64,000 bases of DNA from Mesorhizobium sp. BR1-1-16 (GTDB taxonomy: Bacteria; Pseudomonadota; Alphaproteobacteria; Rhizobiales; Kaistiaceae): assembly GCF_020165495.1 (NCBI RefSeq), contig NZ_JAIUIE010000012.1:62001-126000 (forward strand). The letters are read 5' to 3'. The notes under the pieces are model-generated. The model made no database searches and was not told the DNA's origin. It worked only from the letters and a program-made list of their open reading frames with translations. The position numbers and the translations under genes were made by a program. This document shows positions 1-9,194 of this stretch, in pieces. The stretch's first letter is position 1, and every line of letters begins with the position of its first letter.

Positions 1-29
1 CTCTCGATCCGACCCTGAAAGGGCGCTGA
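1..29 (+). CDS. 3' end of an upstream gene, possibly a dipeptide-type ABC permease
   Basis: In the third frame the first bases read LDPTLKGR and then a TGA stop just before the next gene. DppC-type peptide/opine permeases commonly end in a DALDPRLR-like tail, so this may be the last codons of such a permease. Only eight codons are visible, and another frame also gives a short tail ending at 18, so this is a weak call. Confidence 0.25.
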
Positions 30-30
30 C

Positions 31-1239
31 GTGACCACCAATCTGACCCAGCATTTCCTCCTTGATCCCGAGGTCGTGTTCCTCAATCACGGCTCGTTCG
101 GCGCCTGCCCGCGGCCCGTGTTCGAGGACTATCAGCGCTGGCAGGCGAAGCTGGAACGCCAGCCGGTCGAATTCCTGGATTCCAGGCGGGGTCTCGAGGC
201 CAATCTGCGCGTGGCTCGCGCGGCCCTCGCGGCGGAAGTCGGCGCATCGGTCGACGATATCGCGCAAGTCACAAACGCGACGACGGGGCTCAACATTGCC
301 CTGCAATCCTTGCCACTCACGCCCGGCGACGAGATCCTCACCACCAATCACGAATATAACGCGCTCGAAAAGACGCTCGCCTTTGTCGCCCGCCGCACCG
401 GCGCGCGGATCGTGGTGGCCCAGGTGCCGCTGCCGCTGACTTCGGCGGAGGCCTTTCATGAAGCCGTTCTCGCCGGGGTCACCGATCGCACCCGCGTGCT
501 CTTCCTGAGCCACATCACCTCGGCCACGGCGCTGGTTTTCCCGATCGAACGGCTGGTCACCGAAGCGAGAGCGCGCGGCATCTGGAGCGTGATCGACGGG
601 GCGCACGCGCCCGGCCACATACCGCTTGATCTCGATGCGCTCGGCGCGGACGTCTATTCCGGCAATTGCCATAAATGGATGATGTCGCCCAAAGGGTCCG
701 CCTTCGTGCATGTGCGGCCGGAATTGCAGTCGATGATCGATCCGCTCGTCGTCAGCCATGGCTGGACAGCGAACAACAAGGAACCGGGCGTGCGCGGTCC
801 GTTCGGCAATTCAGCCTTCGTCGACGAGGTCGAGATGCAGGGGACGCGCGATCCCTCGCCATGGCTCGCCGTGCCGGCGGCGATCGCCTTTCGGCAGGCC
901 CATGATTGGTGGCGCGTCGCGGCCGAATGCGGCCGCCTCGCCCAGGAAACCGCGGCGCGTGTTCGGGATCTGTTTGGTCTACCCGCCCTGTCGAGCCCCG
1001 AATTCTGCGCGCCGCAGATGGTGGCAATGCCGATCCCGCCCTGCGATCCGCTCGCCATCCACGAGCAGCTCTATCGCGACTATGGCATCGAGATCCCCGT
1101 CTTCGAATGGCAGGGCCACCATATCGCGCGATTGTCTTGCCAAGGCTATAATACTCGCGAACAGATGGATGTGCTGGTGCGCGCGCTCGGTGACTTGCTG
1201 GCGCAGCGGCAGCCGCGCATGAAGCAAAGCCAAGGGTGA
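31..1239 (+). CDS. Class V aminotransferase, isopenicillin-N epimerase-like
   Basis: A 402-residue PLP-dependent enzyme of fold type I, in the class V (CefD/NifS-like) group. Visible landmarks are the N-terminal FLNHGSFG segment, the cofactor-binding aspartate in VIDGAHAPG (about residue 189) and the Schiff-base lysine in SGNCHKW (about residue 215). Members of this group act as epimerases, desulfurases or aminotransferases on small amino compounds, and the substrate cannot be read from the sequence. The GTG start lies a short distance behind the end of a possible permease gene. Its stop overlaps the start of the next gene by four bases (GTGA), so it is translationally coupled to the GntR regulator. 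The pair probably belongs to an operon that begins outside the window. Confidence 0.85.
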   Translation: MTTNLTQHFLLDPEVVFLNHGSFGACPRPVFEDYQRWQAKLERQPVEFLDSRRGLEANLRVARAALAAEVGASVDDIAQVTNATTGLNIALQSLPLTPGDEILTTNHEYNALEKTLAFVARRTGARIVVAQVPLPLTSAEAFHEAVLAGVTDRTRVLFLSHITSATALVFPIERLVTEARARGIWSVIDGAHAPGHIPLDLDALGADVYSGNCHKWMMSPKGSAFVHVRPELQSMIDPLVVSHGWTANNKEPGVRGPFGNSAFVDEVEMQGTRDPSPWLAVPAAIAFRQAHDWWRVAAECGRLAQETAARVRDLFGLPALSSPEFCAPQMVAMPIPPCDPLAIHEQLYRDYGIEIPVFEWQGHHIARLSCQGYNTREQMDVLVRALGDLLAQRQPRMKQSQG

Positions 1240-1997
1240 TTCCCATCGACGATCTTCTCATCGAGCCCGGCCGCCGCGACGCGGTCGAGTATCTCGAACG
1301 CATCAACACGACGACGCGCGGTGTTGCCGTGCTCGACGCGCTGGCGGAAATGATCGAGCGCGCCGGCCTCGGGGTCGGCGACCGGATTCCGCCCGAGCTG
1401 TCGCTCGCGGAAAAGCTCGGCGTCGGGCGGACGACGATCCGTGAGGCGCTCAACCGCTGGGAAGGGCTCGGCATCATCCGCCGACGTCGCGGCGCCGGCA
1501 CCTTCCTCGTCGCGCGCGTTCCCTCCTCGAAGGGTCATGCCCCGACGATGATCCGCCTCGAGGGCGAAGCGCTGCTGCGCCTGATGGAAGTGAGACGGGC
1601 GCTCGAAAGCGACGTCGTGCGCAAGGCGGCGGTGAATGCCAGTGCGGCCCAGCGGCGTGAGATCTCGCGCCTTTGCGACATCCTGATCGACGACGTCGAT
1701 GCGCGCCGCCCCTGGCGCAAGGCCGACGCGGCCTTTCACGGCGCTATCTACGACGCCTCCGGCAATCCGATGTTCGGGCAGATCCTCCTGAGCCTCGATC
1801 ACGCGCTGGAACGCTCGGCGGAATCGCCGTTTGGCCGCGATGGTTTCGGCATCGCCTCGTTCCCGCCGCACCGGACGCTCGCCGACGCGATCCTCGACAG
1901 CGACGCGGACGCGGCCGTCGCGGCGATCAACCATATCCTCGACATCGTCGAGGGCGAGATCCGCGCCGTCATCGCCGGCGATCCCTCCCTCGCCTGA
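1236..1997 (+). CDS. GntR-family transcriptional regulator, FCD domain
   Basis: A 253-residue regulator. After a roughly 30-residue lead comes a winged helix-turn-helix with the typical LGVGRTTIREALNRWEGLGI recognition segment (about residues 65-85). A C-terminal all-helical FCD ligand domain follows, with candidate metal ligands in DAAFHGAIYDASG and the later FPPHRTL and AINHILD histidines. FCD regulators sense acid sugars, amino acids and other carboxylates. The GTG start overlaps the aminotransferase stop by four bases, so it probably controls the upstream operon. A strong hairpin follows the stop. Confidence 0.9.
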   Translation: MIPIDDLLIEPGRRDAVEYLERINTTTRGVAVLDALAEMIERAGLGVGDRIPPELSLAEKLGVGRTTIREALNRWEGLGIIRRRRGAGTFLVARVPSSKGHAPTMIRLEGEALLRLMEVRRALESDVVRKAAVNASAAQRREISRLCDILIDDVDARRPWRKADAAFHGAIYDASGNPMFGQILLSLDHALERSAESPFGRDGFGIASFPPHRTLADAILDSDADAAVAAINHILDIVEGEIRAVIAGDPSLA

Positions 1998-2026
1998 AGC
2001 GCCCCCGCCTTTGCGGCGGGAGCGCT
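1998..2026. terminator. Hairpin between convergent genes, probable bidirectional terminator
   Basis: The 42-bp gap between the GntR stop (plus strand) and the GH38 stop (minus strand) holds a 12-bp stem with one mismatch (arms 1998-2009 and 2015-2026) and a TTTGC loop. There is no long T run, so termination strength is uncertain. Its position between convergent stops is typical of a shared terminator. Confidence 0.6.
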
Positions 2027-2039
2027 CATATCGACTCCG

Positions 2040-4643
2040 CTAGGGCTCGATCACGACACGCGTCCAGGCACGCGGCCCGACACTGACGCGGACCTCGCCG
2101 CCCACCACCGCGACATCCTCGATTCCCTCGCCGGAAAGCGATGTGCGCCGGGCGCTGGCCGGCGTCACGAGGCCGGCACGGATGATCGCCTCGACGGCAT
2201 GGTCCTCGGGATTGAGCAGCGTCAGCGCGACGCCGCCATCGGCCGGTTCAAGCCGCGTCAGCATCAGCGGCCCCGCATCGATGTCGAGAAGCTGGCCGCG
2301 CTCCGAAGTGAGCGGACCGCGCTCGGCATAGACATGCGCGGCGAGCGGCTGGGCATGCCCGAGCGCGGACTGCACGGCGGCGCCGAGCGCGCGCCCTGCG
2401 CCTGGCAGCAGCGTGAAGCGGAAGCTGATGCGGCCACCCTGGTCGGCCTGGAAGTTGGTCGACCAGTAATTGTTGGTCAGCCAGGCATTCAGCACGGGCG
2501 CCGGCCGTGCCACGCCGCCATCCGGCTCCCGCCACCGTCCGAAGGTAAAGCCGCCGACCTGCCAGAGCGGCGCATCCGGCGTCGCTACCGTGAGGTCATT
2601 GTTCTCATCGGCAATGCGGATATAGCGCTGGGTCGTGATGTAGTGACGGCTGGCGAACGGCAATTGCTCGTCGTCAAGCCGCACATTGGCGCCTGCAGTT
2701 TCATAATCGACGTGCCATGCTCCGCCGAGACGTACCGGCAGCGGCAGATAGATCCCGTGCGGCGCGGCCAGCGGCGCCTTGTCGACGATCGCCTCCACCT
2801 CGAGCGCCGGCTGGTCGGCAACGAGCCGCCAGACCACGGTGACGCGATCGCTGGAAGAGAAGGCAAAGTTCTGCCGGATTTCCGCCCGGCCCTGGCCCGT
2901 GATCACCTCGGCATCGCCGACGACCGCGCCCGCCTTACGGACTGCCTGCCAATCGGTGTGCCAGGACTTGTTCCACTCGGCCGCCTCCACGTCGACACGG
3001 TCGAAGATCGCCTCGCGCGTTCCAGCCTCGGGCCGTTCAAGCACCGGCACGCCGAAGACGGCACCCTCGGCCGCGCCGACATAGTCGATGCCGTCGAGGG
3101 TCAACGACTTGAGCCCACCGGCCGGATCGATCTCGGCGCGCAGACGGCCGTTCGAGAGCACTGTGCCGTCTACCTTCGGCGAAGCGGCAGCGCGGATGCC
3201 CGATGCGGCCACGCTGACATAGCCGAGGGCCGGAATCTCGAACGGCTCGGTCCAGATCGCGACGCGGTCGGGCAGGTCCGAGAGGATGACATCCTGGCGC
3301 TGGATACGGTGCGAGGACGGTCCATGCGGAAGGATTGCCTCGATGCCGAAGCCGTCCTTGACCTCACTGATGCCACCGACCGGCGGCAGATGCGGCAGCT
3401 TCACGGCCTGCCGCACGGGGAAGGGATGCGGATTATAGACGAGGAGCCGAGGTTCCTCGCCGCCGATTGTGCCTGCCAGTTTCTCCAGCCCGTCGCGGCG
3501 CAGCATCCGCGCGATACTCGCGCCCTCCGGCGCCAGAGCGAGCTTCAAAAGCTGCTGCGTCCGCGTCTCGGCGGAGAGCGGCTGGTTGATCGAGCGATCG
3601 GCGCCCCATGTGTGCTCGGCATAGAGGCCGAGCGCCCGCCGCGCAGTCTCGAACAGTTCTGCCTCGCGGTTCAGCGTCACGCCCGGCACGAAAGCGCGCA
3701 GCCCCTCCGCAGCGTCGAGATCGCGTTGGCCCTGCAGGGCCTGGCGCGTCTCCTGCGCCGTGCTGCCGGCGCCGAAATTCCACCAATCGGTCCAGTCGCC
3801 ACGCATCAGCGGCAGGTGTTCGAGCGGCTCAGCGCGGAAGCGATCGAAGACACCGGAGATGGTGACGAAGCGGAGGCGCACCGCCGGATCAGTTGCGTTG
3901 AAGCGGCGGATGAAATCCGGCAGAGCGCGCTGCGGTGCACCATTGTCATGATAGCGGATATTGGTGATCTGCATCATCAGGAAGGGATGCGGATAGCCGC
4001 GCTGCTCCCAGCTCTTCGCCCATTGCGGCACGCGAACCAGCGCCTCGTCGAAATCGACGGGCACGCGCATGCCGCGGTCGCTGGTCACGCCATAGATGAA
4101 GCCATTATAGGCGAGGATCTCGCGGCCGGCCGGAGACTGCCAGCGGAAGGCGCGCGGCCAGGGCCGCAGCGCATGGCCGAAATGCTCGTTAATCGCCATC
4201 GAGATGCCGCTGATGCCATGATCAAGCAGCGCATCGACCATGCCCCAGGGCAGGCCGTTGACGTCGGTATTCATCGCCGAGCGAACGGGAATCCCGAGAT
4301 CGCGGAAGAACTGGATCGGCTTCAACACGTCGAGCGCCATCGCATGGTCCATCAGCGGCGTCATGTGCCACTGCATGCCGGCCACCTCGAACTGTCCGCG
4401 CTTGACGGCGGCCAGGAAGCGGTCGCGGTCTCGCGTCGAGGCGCGGTTCCACCAGTCCATCGTCACGCCGGTGACTTCGCAGGTCCAGCGGAAGCGCGAT
4501 TCCTCGTCGAAATCGGCCGTGTCGTCGGCGATATCAAGCGCTTCGTCGATGAAGCGCCGGTGCAGTTCCATCACCACCGGCTGCGGGTGCGTGTAGCCAA
4601 TGTCGGTATGCGAATGATGGACGAACAGAATTTCCCTGATCAT
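2040..4643 (-). CDS. GH38-like alpha-mannosidase-related glycosidase (first copy)
   Basis: An 867-residue enzyme starting MIREILFVHHSHTDIGYT. The frame is open further upstream, but that stretch overlaps the neighbouring dehydratase gene, and ATG at 4643 begins right before the conserved core. The HSHTDIG motif supplies the zinc-binding His12 and Asp14 of the GH38 fold. Asp127 in MNTDVNG is the candidate nucleophile. The N-terminal (beta/alpha)7-like part is followed by a long beta-rich region, as in GH38. The family cleaves alpha-mannosides with retention, but this divergent subgroup may use another glycoside. There is no signal peptide, so it acts in the cytoplasm after import. It is the last gene of the operon running from 11828. 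Confidence 0.8.
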   Translation of the reverse strand: MIREILFVHHSHTDIGYTHPQPVVMELHRRFIDEALDIADDTADFDEESRFRWTCEVTGVTMDWWNRASTRDRDRFLAAVKRGQFEVAGMQWHMTPLMDHAMALDVLKPIQFFRDLGIPVRSAMNTDVNGLPWGMVDALLDHGISGISMAINEHFGHALRPWPRAFRWQSPAGREILAYNGFIYGVTSDRGMRVPVDFDEALVRVPQWAKSWEQRGYPHPFLMMQITNIRYHDNGAPQRALPDFIRRFNATDPAVRLRFVTISGVFDRFRAEPLEHLPLMRGDWTDWWNFGAGSTAQETRQALQGQRDLDAAEGLRAFVPGVTLNREAELFETARRALGLYAEHTWGADRSINQPLSAETRTQQLLKLALAPEGASIARMLRRDGLEKLAGTIGGEEPRLLVYNPHPFPVRQAVKLPHLPPVGGISEVKDGFGIEAILPHGPSSHRIQRQDVILSDLPDRVAIWTEPFEIPALGYVSVAASGIRAAASPKVDGTVLSNGRLRAEIDPAGGLKSLTLDGIDYVGAAEGAVFGVPVLERPEAGTREAIFDRVDVEAAEWNKSWHTDWQAVRKAGAVVGDAEVITGQGRAEIRQNFAFSSSDRVTVVWRLVADQPALEVEAIVDKAPLAAPHGIYLPLPVRLGGAWHVDYETAGANVRLDDEQLPFASRHYITTQRYIRIADENNDLTVATPDAPLWQVGGFTFGRWREPDGGVARPAPVLNAWLTNNYWSTNFQADQGGRISFRFTLLPGAGRALGAAVQSALGHAQPLAAHVYAERGPLTSERGQLLDIDAGPLMLTRLEPADGGVALTLLNPEDHAVEAIIRAGLVTPASARRTSLSGEGIEDVAVVGGEVRVSVGPRAWTRVVIEP

Positions 4644-4674
4644 CAGGTCTCTCCGGTCAACTCGGATGATGGAT

Positions 4675-5913
4675 TCAGCGCGGGAGGCGGCCGCCCTTGC
4701 CGGGGTCGGCATAATTCGTCTCGGGCATGACGCAGTACCAATCGGGCCGGCCGGGATCGCGGTCATAGGCGTAGCCGCCCATCTCGCGGTAATAGGCCGC
4801 GTATTGCGCAACCTTGTCGCGATCAAGCTCGACGCCGAGGCCCCGCCCCTTGGGCAGCGCGATCTTGCCGTTCCGGTAAGCGAGCTTTCCACCGGCGATG
4901 ATGTCATCGGTCAGATGGTGATAATGCGCGTCGGCGGCGAAGCCGAGATTGGGCAGGGCGGCGCCGAGATGCAGCATCGAGGCGAGCTGGATGCCGAGTT
5001 CGCCCGAGGAATGCACCGAGGCGCCATACTGGAACGTCTCCAGCACCGTGCCGGCCTTGTGCGCCTGGCGGAGCCCACCCCAGAAGGTCGTGTCGAGCAG
5101 CACGACATCCACCGCCTCTAGGCGGATATTGGCGGCAAGCTGCTCGAAATTGACGACGACGGTATTGGTCGCGGTGGGGATATCGATCGCCTTGCGAAGC
5201 CGCCGCATGCCCTCGAGGCCCCAGGTCGGGTCCTCGAAATAATCGTTGTTGAGGTTGCCGATCGCCTTGGCGACACGGACCGCCTCCTCGACGGTCCAGA
5301 CGCTGTTGGGGTCGAGCCGGAGCTTGGCCTCGGGAAAGGCCGCGCCGAGCGCCTGCATCACCTCAACATCATGGCCGGGCGGAAAGACGCCGCCCTTCAG
5401 CTTGTGCACCGTAAAACCGTAGCGCGCGACGAGGTCCTTCGCGTGCGCCACGATCTCGTCGGGCGTCGTCTCGCCGCCGAGACCCGTCTTCTCGTCGCGA
5501 TAGCGGTAGAAGATGTAGCTCGCGAAGGGGATTTCTTCGCGCAGCGAACCGCCAATGAGGTCGCAGGCGCGGATACCGAGAAACTTGCCCGCGACATCCA
5601 TGCAGGCCATCTCGATCGCCGCATGCAGCTGCAGGCGGTTGTTATAGAGCGAGGCGGTGGGGTTCATGACCTTCCACCTGAGCTGTTCGAGCTGCAGCGG
5701 ATCATGGCCGACGAGATAGGGCTTGAGGCCGGCGATCGCGGCTTCGGCCGATTGTCCGCCGCCACCGAGCTCGCCGAGGCCGACGAGACCCTCGTCTGTC
5801 TCCACCTCGACAATGGTCCGCACGAAGCGGCCCCAATGCGCGCCGTTCGAATGGCGCAGCGGCGCTTCGAGCGGGACGGCCACCGTCGTCGCCCTGAGAT
5901 CGGTGATCTTCAT
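4675..5913 (-). CDS. Enolase-superfamily sugar-acid dehydratase, glucarate dehydratase-like
   Basis: A 412-residue mandelate racemase/enolase superfamily protein. The KxK catalytic base motif appears as HKLKGG. Metal ligands are in LRLDPNS (Asp), YFEDP (Glu) and TATNT (Asn), and the partner histidine is in [10 protein letters not shown]. This combination is that of the glucarate dehydratase group, which dehydrates acid sugars to keto-deoxy sugar acids. The substrate may differ from glucarate, because the segment after the catalytic His (SSGELG) is not the classic HSNNH. It lies between the permeases and a GH38-like gene, so it probably processes the sugar freed by the glycosidases or imported with them. 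Confidence 0.8.
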   Translation of the reverse strand: MKITDLRATTVAVPLEAPLRHSNGAHWGRFVRTIVEVETDEGLVGLGELGGGGQSAEAAIAGLKPYLVGHDPLQLEQLRWKVMNPTASLYNNRLQLHAAIEMACMDVAGKFLGIRACDLIGGSLREEIPFASYIFYRYRDEKTGLGGETTPDEIVAHAKDLVARYGFTVHKLKGGVFPPGHDVEVMQALGAAFPEAKLRLDPNSVWTVEEAVRVAKAIGNLNNDYFEDPTWGLEGMRRLRKAIDIPTATNTVVVNFEQLAANIRLEAVDVVLLDTTFWGGLRQAHKAGTVLETFQYGASVHSSGELGIQLASMLHLGAALPNLGFAADAHYHHLTDDIIAGGKLAYRNGKIALPKGRGLGVELDRDKVAQYAAYYREMGGYAYDRDPGRPDWYCVMPETNYADPGKGGRLPR

Positions 5914-5950
5914 GAATGGACTTCCCTCGAAACGATAAAGACGCGCGTCA

Positions 5951-6799
5951 TCACCGCTCTCCCATGCCGAGCGTCAGGCCCCGGACGAAGTAGCGTTGCA
6001 GCGCGAGGAACAGGATCAGCGTCGGCGCGCTGCCGACCAGCGTCGCGGCAATGACCGACGGACCGTCGCTCGCGCCATAGACGCCCTGCATGCCGGCCAG
6101 CGCCACCATGATCGGGCGAACACTCTCGGACTTGGTCAGCACGAGCCCGAACAAGAGGTCGTTCCAGATCCAGGTGAACTGGATCAGCACCAGCAGGATC
6201 AGCGGCGCCCGCGCCATCGGCATCATGATGCGCCAGAAGGTCGCCCAAGAATTGGCCCCATCCAGCGCCGCCGCCTCCTGGATCTGCCACGACACCGTCA
6301 GGAAGAAGCCGCGCATGACGAACATGCAGAAGGGAATGGTGATCGCGACATAGAAGGCGATGATGCCGATCCGCGTGTCGTAGAGCCCGGTGTCGAGATA
6401 GAGATTGAACAGCGGGATCAGGTACATCTGGAATGGAAAGATGGTCCCGCTATAGATCAGCAGGAACCAGAACATCCCCTGGGGAATGCGCAGCCGCACG
6501 ATGCCATAGGCCGCCATCGCGGCGAGGATGACCGAGATCACCGAGGCGACGACGCCGTAGATCGCGCTGTTGACGAAGCCAGATGCCATCCCCTTCGCCC
6601 AGGCGCGGGCGATGTTGTCGAAAAGGTGGAACGACTGCGGCAGCGCCAACGTCGAGGTGCTCGAGAATTCGATCGGCGTCTTGAAGGCGCTCATGACGAG
6701 AAGCGCGATCGGCAACACCCAGAACACTGTGAGGATCAACGCGGAGGTGAACTTCGCCTCGCGGGCAACGCCCGTCGCCTCGCCGATTTCAGCGCTCAT
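5951..6799 (-). CDS. CUT1 sugar ABC transporter permease (MalG-like)
   Basis: A 282-residue inner-membrane protein with about six hydrophobic segments. The cytoplasmic EAA loop reads [11 protein letters not shown] and docks the ATPase. The ATG overlaps the stop of the preceding permease by four bases (ATGA), so the two subunits are co-translated. It forms the channel with the MalF-like partner at 6796-7722, fed by the binding protein at 7868-9115. No ATPase gene is present in this operon. Confidence 0.92.
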   Translation of the reverse strand: MSAEIGEATGVAREAKFTSALILTVFWVLPIALLVMSAFKTPIEFSSTSTLALPQSFHLFDNIARAWAKGMASGFVNSAIYGVVASVISVILAAMAAYGIVRLRIPQGMFWFLLIYSGTIFPFQMYLIPLFNLYLDTGLYDTRIGIIAFYVAITIPFCMFVMRGFFLTVSWQIQEAAALDGANSWATFWRIMMPMARAPLILLVLIQFTWIWNDLLFGLVLTKSESVRPIMVALAGMQGVYGASDGPSVIAATLVGSAPTLILFLALQRYFVRGLTLGMGER

Positions 6800-7722
6800 T
6801 GGCGTGCCTCCTGTTCGAGGACGGAGCGAAGATAGAAGTAGGAGAAGGCGAGCGCGACGATCGAGATGACGACAGCGATCGCGGCGCTGTATCCCTGCTT
6901 GAACAGGATGAAGCCCTCGCGATACATCGTGACGGCAAGCGTCTCGGATGCGCGGCCCGGGCCGCCCTGCGTCATCACCCAGATCAGGTCGAACACCTTG
7001 AATCCGTTGACGATGGCGAGCAGCGTGGTGATCACCACATAGGGCATGAGCATGGGCAGGATGATGCGGCGCACAAGGTTCCAGCCCGTGCAGCCCTCGA
7101 TCTTCGCCGCCTCGATCGGCTCCGGCGGCAACCCCTGCAACCCCACCAGGAACAGCATCATGTTGAGGCCAGTCTGCTGCCAGGTATAGGTCGCGATCAT
7201 CGCGAAGGTGTTGGTGGGTACATCGAACAGCCAGCGGCTCGCGAGGCCCGAAAGCCCGATGCCGCGGAGGATCATGTTCAAGATGCCGTTGTCGTAGTTG
7301 AAGACGAAAGAGAACAGAATGCCGGCTGCTGCAGCCGAAATGGTCGCCGGCAGATAGATCACCGTCTTGAAGAAGCCGCCCCAGCGTACGCGGCTGAAGG
7401 CAAGCGCGAAGACCAGGCCAAGCGTGACGGGGAAAACCACCGCGGCGACCGTCCAGATGACGGTATTGCGCAGCGACAAAAGGAAATGCGGGTCGGCGAA
7501 CAGATCGCGGAAATTGTCGAGCCCGGCAAAGGTCGGGTCCGAGATTCCGTCGAAATGCGTGAGGCTGCGCCAGGCTGTCAGCACCATCGGATAGAGCAGG
7601 AACGCCGCCACGAACAACGCCGCCGGCAGCACATAGAGATAGGGCACCACGAGCTGCTTCAGCGGCCGGCTGGCCGCGCGGCGGACGAGCGGCGCAGCGC
7701 CGTGGTCGAGAGTTGCGGTCAT
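6796..7722 (-). CDS. CUT1 sugar ABC transporter permease (MalF-like)
   Basis: A 308-residue membrane protein whose first membrane span begins at about residue 26 (VVPYLYVLPAALF). The EAA loop is EAAKIEGCTGWNLVRRIILP. The start MTATLDHG at 7722 is chosen because an AGGAGA ribosome-binding site sits seven bases upstream; the frame runs open for another 20 codons without conservation. It overlaps the MalG-like gene by four bases. A strong hairpin lies between this gene and the upstream binding-protein gene. Confidence 0.92.
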   Translation of the reverse strand: MTATLDHGAAPLVRRAASRPLKQLVVPYLYVLPAALFVAAFLLYPMVLTAWRSLTHFDGISDPTFAGLDNFRDLFADPHFLLSLRNTVIWTVAAVVFPVTLGLVFALAFSRVRWGGFFKTVIYLPATISAAAAGILFSFVFNYDNGILNMILRGIGLSGLASRWLFDVPTNTFAMIATYTWQQTGLNMMLFLVGLQGLPPEPIEAAKIEGCTGWNLVRRIILPMLMPYVVITTLLAIVNGFKVFDLIWVMTQGGPGRASETLAVTMYREGFILFKQGYSAAIAVVISIVALAFSYFYLRSVLEQEARQ

Positions 7723-7811
7723 GACATTCTCCTGCGCGGCCTCGCGGCGCGCCTCGTCATCGCGGGAGCCCGCATGCCGCACTTTGCGGCAGGCAGAGCC
7801 TGGCGAAGGAA

Positions 7812-7839
7812 CTCGCGCCGGCCGGACGACCGGCGCGAG
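7812..7839 (-). terminator. Intercistronic hairpin behind the binding-protein gene
   Basis: A perfect 10-bp stem (arms 7812-7821 and 7830-7839, CTCGCGCCGG and its complement) with an 8-base loop. It lies 28 bp after the solute-binding-protein stop and before the permease start. No T tract follows. In ABC operons such a structure typically protects the upstream message from 3' decay or terminates part of the transcripts, giving more binding protein than permease. Confidence 0.6.
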
Positions 7840-7867
7840 GCTTCAGGTGCCAGATGGCGCCATGAAA

Positions 7868-9115
7868 CTACTGCGGATGAGCCGCCCAATACTTGTCGGC
7901 GAGCGCCTGCAGGTTCTGCTGGACCTGCGCGGCCGTGTCGGGATGCAGCATGAAATTGCCGAGTTCATCGACCGCGGCCTCGGCGATCTCCGGCGGCGTC
8001 GCCTCCCAGAACCGGTTGATCGAGGTGTAGCCGCCATCGTTGATCTCCTTGACGAGATCGGCGATCAGAGGCGACTTCGCCTTGACGTCCTTGTTGATCG
8101 GCGGGAAGTCCTGCGCATCGACCCAGGCCTGCTGTGCCTTGGCCGACATCCAGTAGTCCGCCACCTTGAGGGCATCAGCCTTCTGCGAGGATGCCGAGGC
8201 GATGAGCAGCGGCCCAGCCTCGAAGATCACCGATTTCGGCATGTCCGGCTTTTCGTTCGGCATGATGAAGGCGCCGAGATCATTGGCGTCGAGACCCGAC
8301 TGAACGATCGTCGTCGCATACCAGGTGCCGACAAGGATCATGCCGAGCTTGCCCTGCGCCAATTGCCCGGCCATGGCGTTCGAGCCTGACGTTCCGAACG
8401 CGATCGACGGATCGGTGAAGTAGCCCTTGCCGATCCAGTCGGCCCAGGTCTTCAGCACGGCCGTGACTTCGGGATCGGTATATTTCGCCTTGCCGCTCAT
8501 CAGCTTGGCGTAGAAATCCGGATTGCTGCGCACCAGCAATTCCTGGAACCAGATGAAGCTCGGCCAACGGCCTTCGACGGTCTGGCCGAACGGCGTGATG
8601 CCCTTTTCCTTCAGCGTCGCGGCGATCTTTTCGAACTCTGCCCAGGTCGTCGGCGGCGTCAGCCCGTTCTCGGCGAAAGTCTTCTTGTTGTAGAGAACGA
8701 CCCAGTAGGCGACGAGGTTTGGAATGCCGTAGATCTTGCCATCAAAGGTGAAGGCCGAGGCAAGCGACGGGCTGACCAGCCCGGCGTCGGTGTATTTCTT
8801 CCAGACATCGCTGACGTCGGTGACGAGCTTGGCGTCGACGAGGTCCTTCATGCGATAGCCGGACCACCAGGCAAAAATGCCCGGCGCGCTCGACGTGCGC
8901 AACGCGGCGCGCACGGCTGCCTGATAGGTACTGGTATCGGCATAAGGAACGGGGGTCACCTCGACACCCGTCGCCTCCTTGGCCGGCCCCAACACCGTCT
9001 TGTAGGCGTCGTTCCAATTGCCCTTGTCGTGATAGAAATCAACGCTCTGCGCCAATGCCGGCGTCGCCAGCATGGCCAGAGACACGGCCATCAGGCCGAG
9101 TTTCCGAATCTTCAT
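7868..9115 (-). CDS. ABC sugar-binding protein (CUT1, extracellular solute-binding family 1)
   Basis: A 415-residue periplasmic binding protein. The start at 9115 (MKIRKLG) follows a GAGGAGG ribosome-binding site. It opens a Sec signal peptide with a hydrophobic core and an ALAQ cleavage site at about residue 22, while the open frame upstream has no such character. The body has family 1 features such as an LVAYWVVLYNKKTF segment and a C-terminal YWMSAKAQQAWVD stretch. It delivers a sugar or oligosaccharide to the permeases downstream. The flanking GH38-like genes suggest a glycoside or oligosaccharide ligand, but the ligand is not readable. Confidence 0.9.
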   Translation of the reverse strand: MKIRKLGLMAVSLAMLATPALAQSVDFYHDKGNWNDAYKTVLGPAKEATGVEVTPVPYADTSTYQAAVRAALRTSSAPGIFAWWSGYRMKDLVDAKLVTDVSDVWKKYTDAGLVSPSLASAFTFDGKIYGIPNLVAYWVVLYNKKTFAENGLTPPTTWAEFEKIAATLKEKGITPFGQTVEGRWPSFIWFQELLVRSNPDFYAKLMSGKAKYTDPEVTAVLKTWADWIGKGYFTDPSIAFGTSGSNAMAGQLAQGKLGMILVGTWYATTIVQSGLDANDLGAFIMPNEKPDMPKSVIFEAGPLLIASASSQKADALKVADYWMSAKAQQAWVDAQDFPPINKDVKAKSPLIADLVKEINDGGYTSINRFWEATPPEIAEAAVDELGNFMLHPDTAAQVQQNLQALADKYWAAHPQ

Positions 9116-9194
9116 TCGACGTCCTCCTCGTCCAGTCCTGATTCCGGTCCGGCGGAGCCGGATCGGTCCTTCACGTCTTCCGAGCCCTCCCGGC

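Noticed and set aside
2199-4730. An 843-codon open frame on the plus strand, antisense to the first GH38-like gene
   Set aside because: It is a frame shadow: the opposite strand encodes conserved GH38 motifs, while this translation is rich in Arg/His/Ala with no recognisable domain.
4644-4907. An N-terminal extension of 88 codons for the first GH38-like protein
   Set aside because: It overlaps the coding region of the dehydratase gene and is low-complexity; the conserved fold starts at the internal ATG at 4643.
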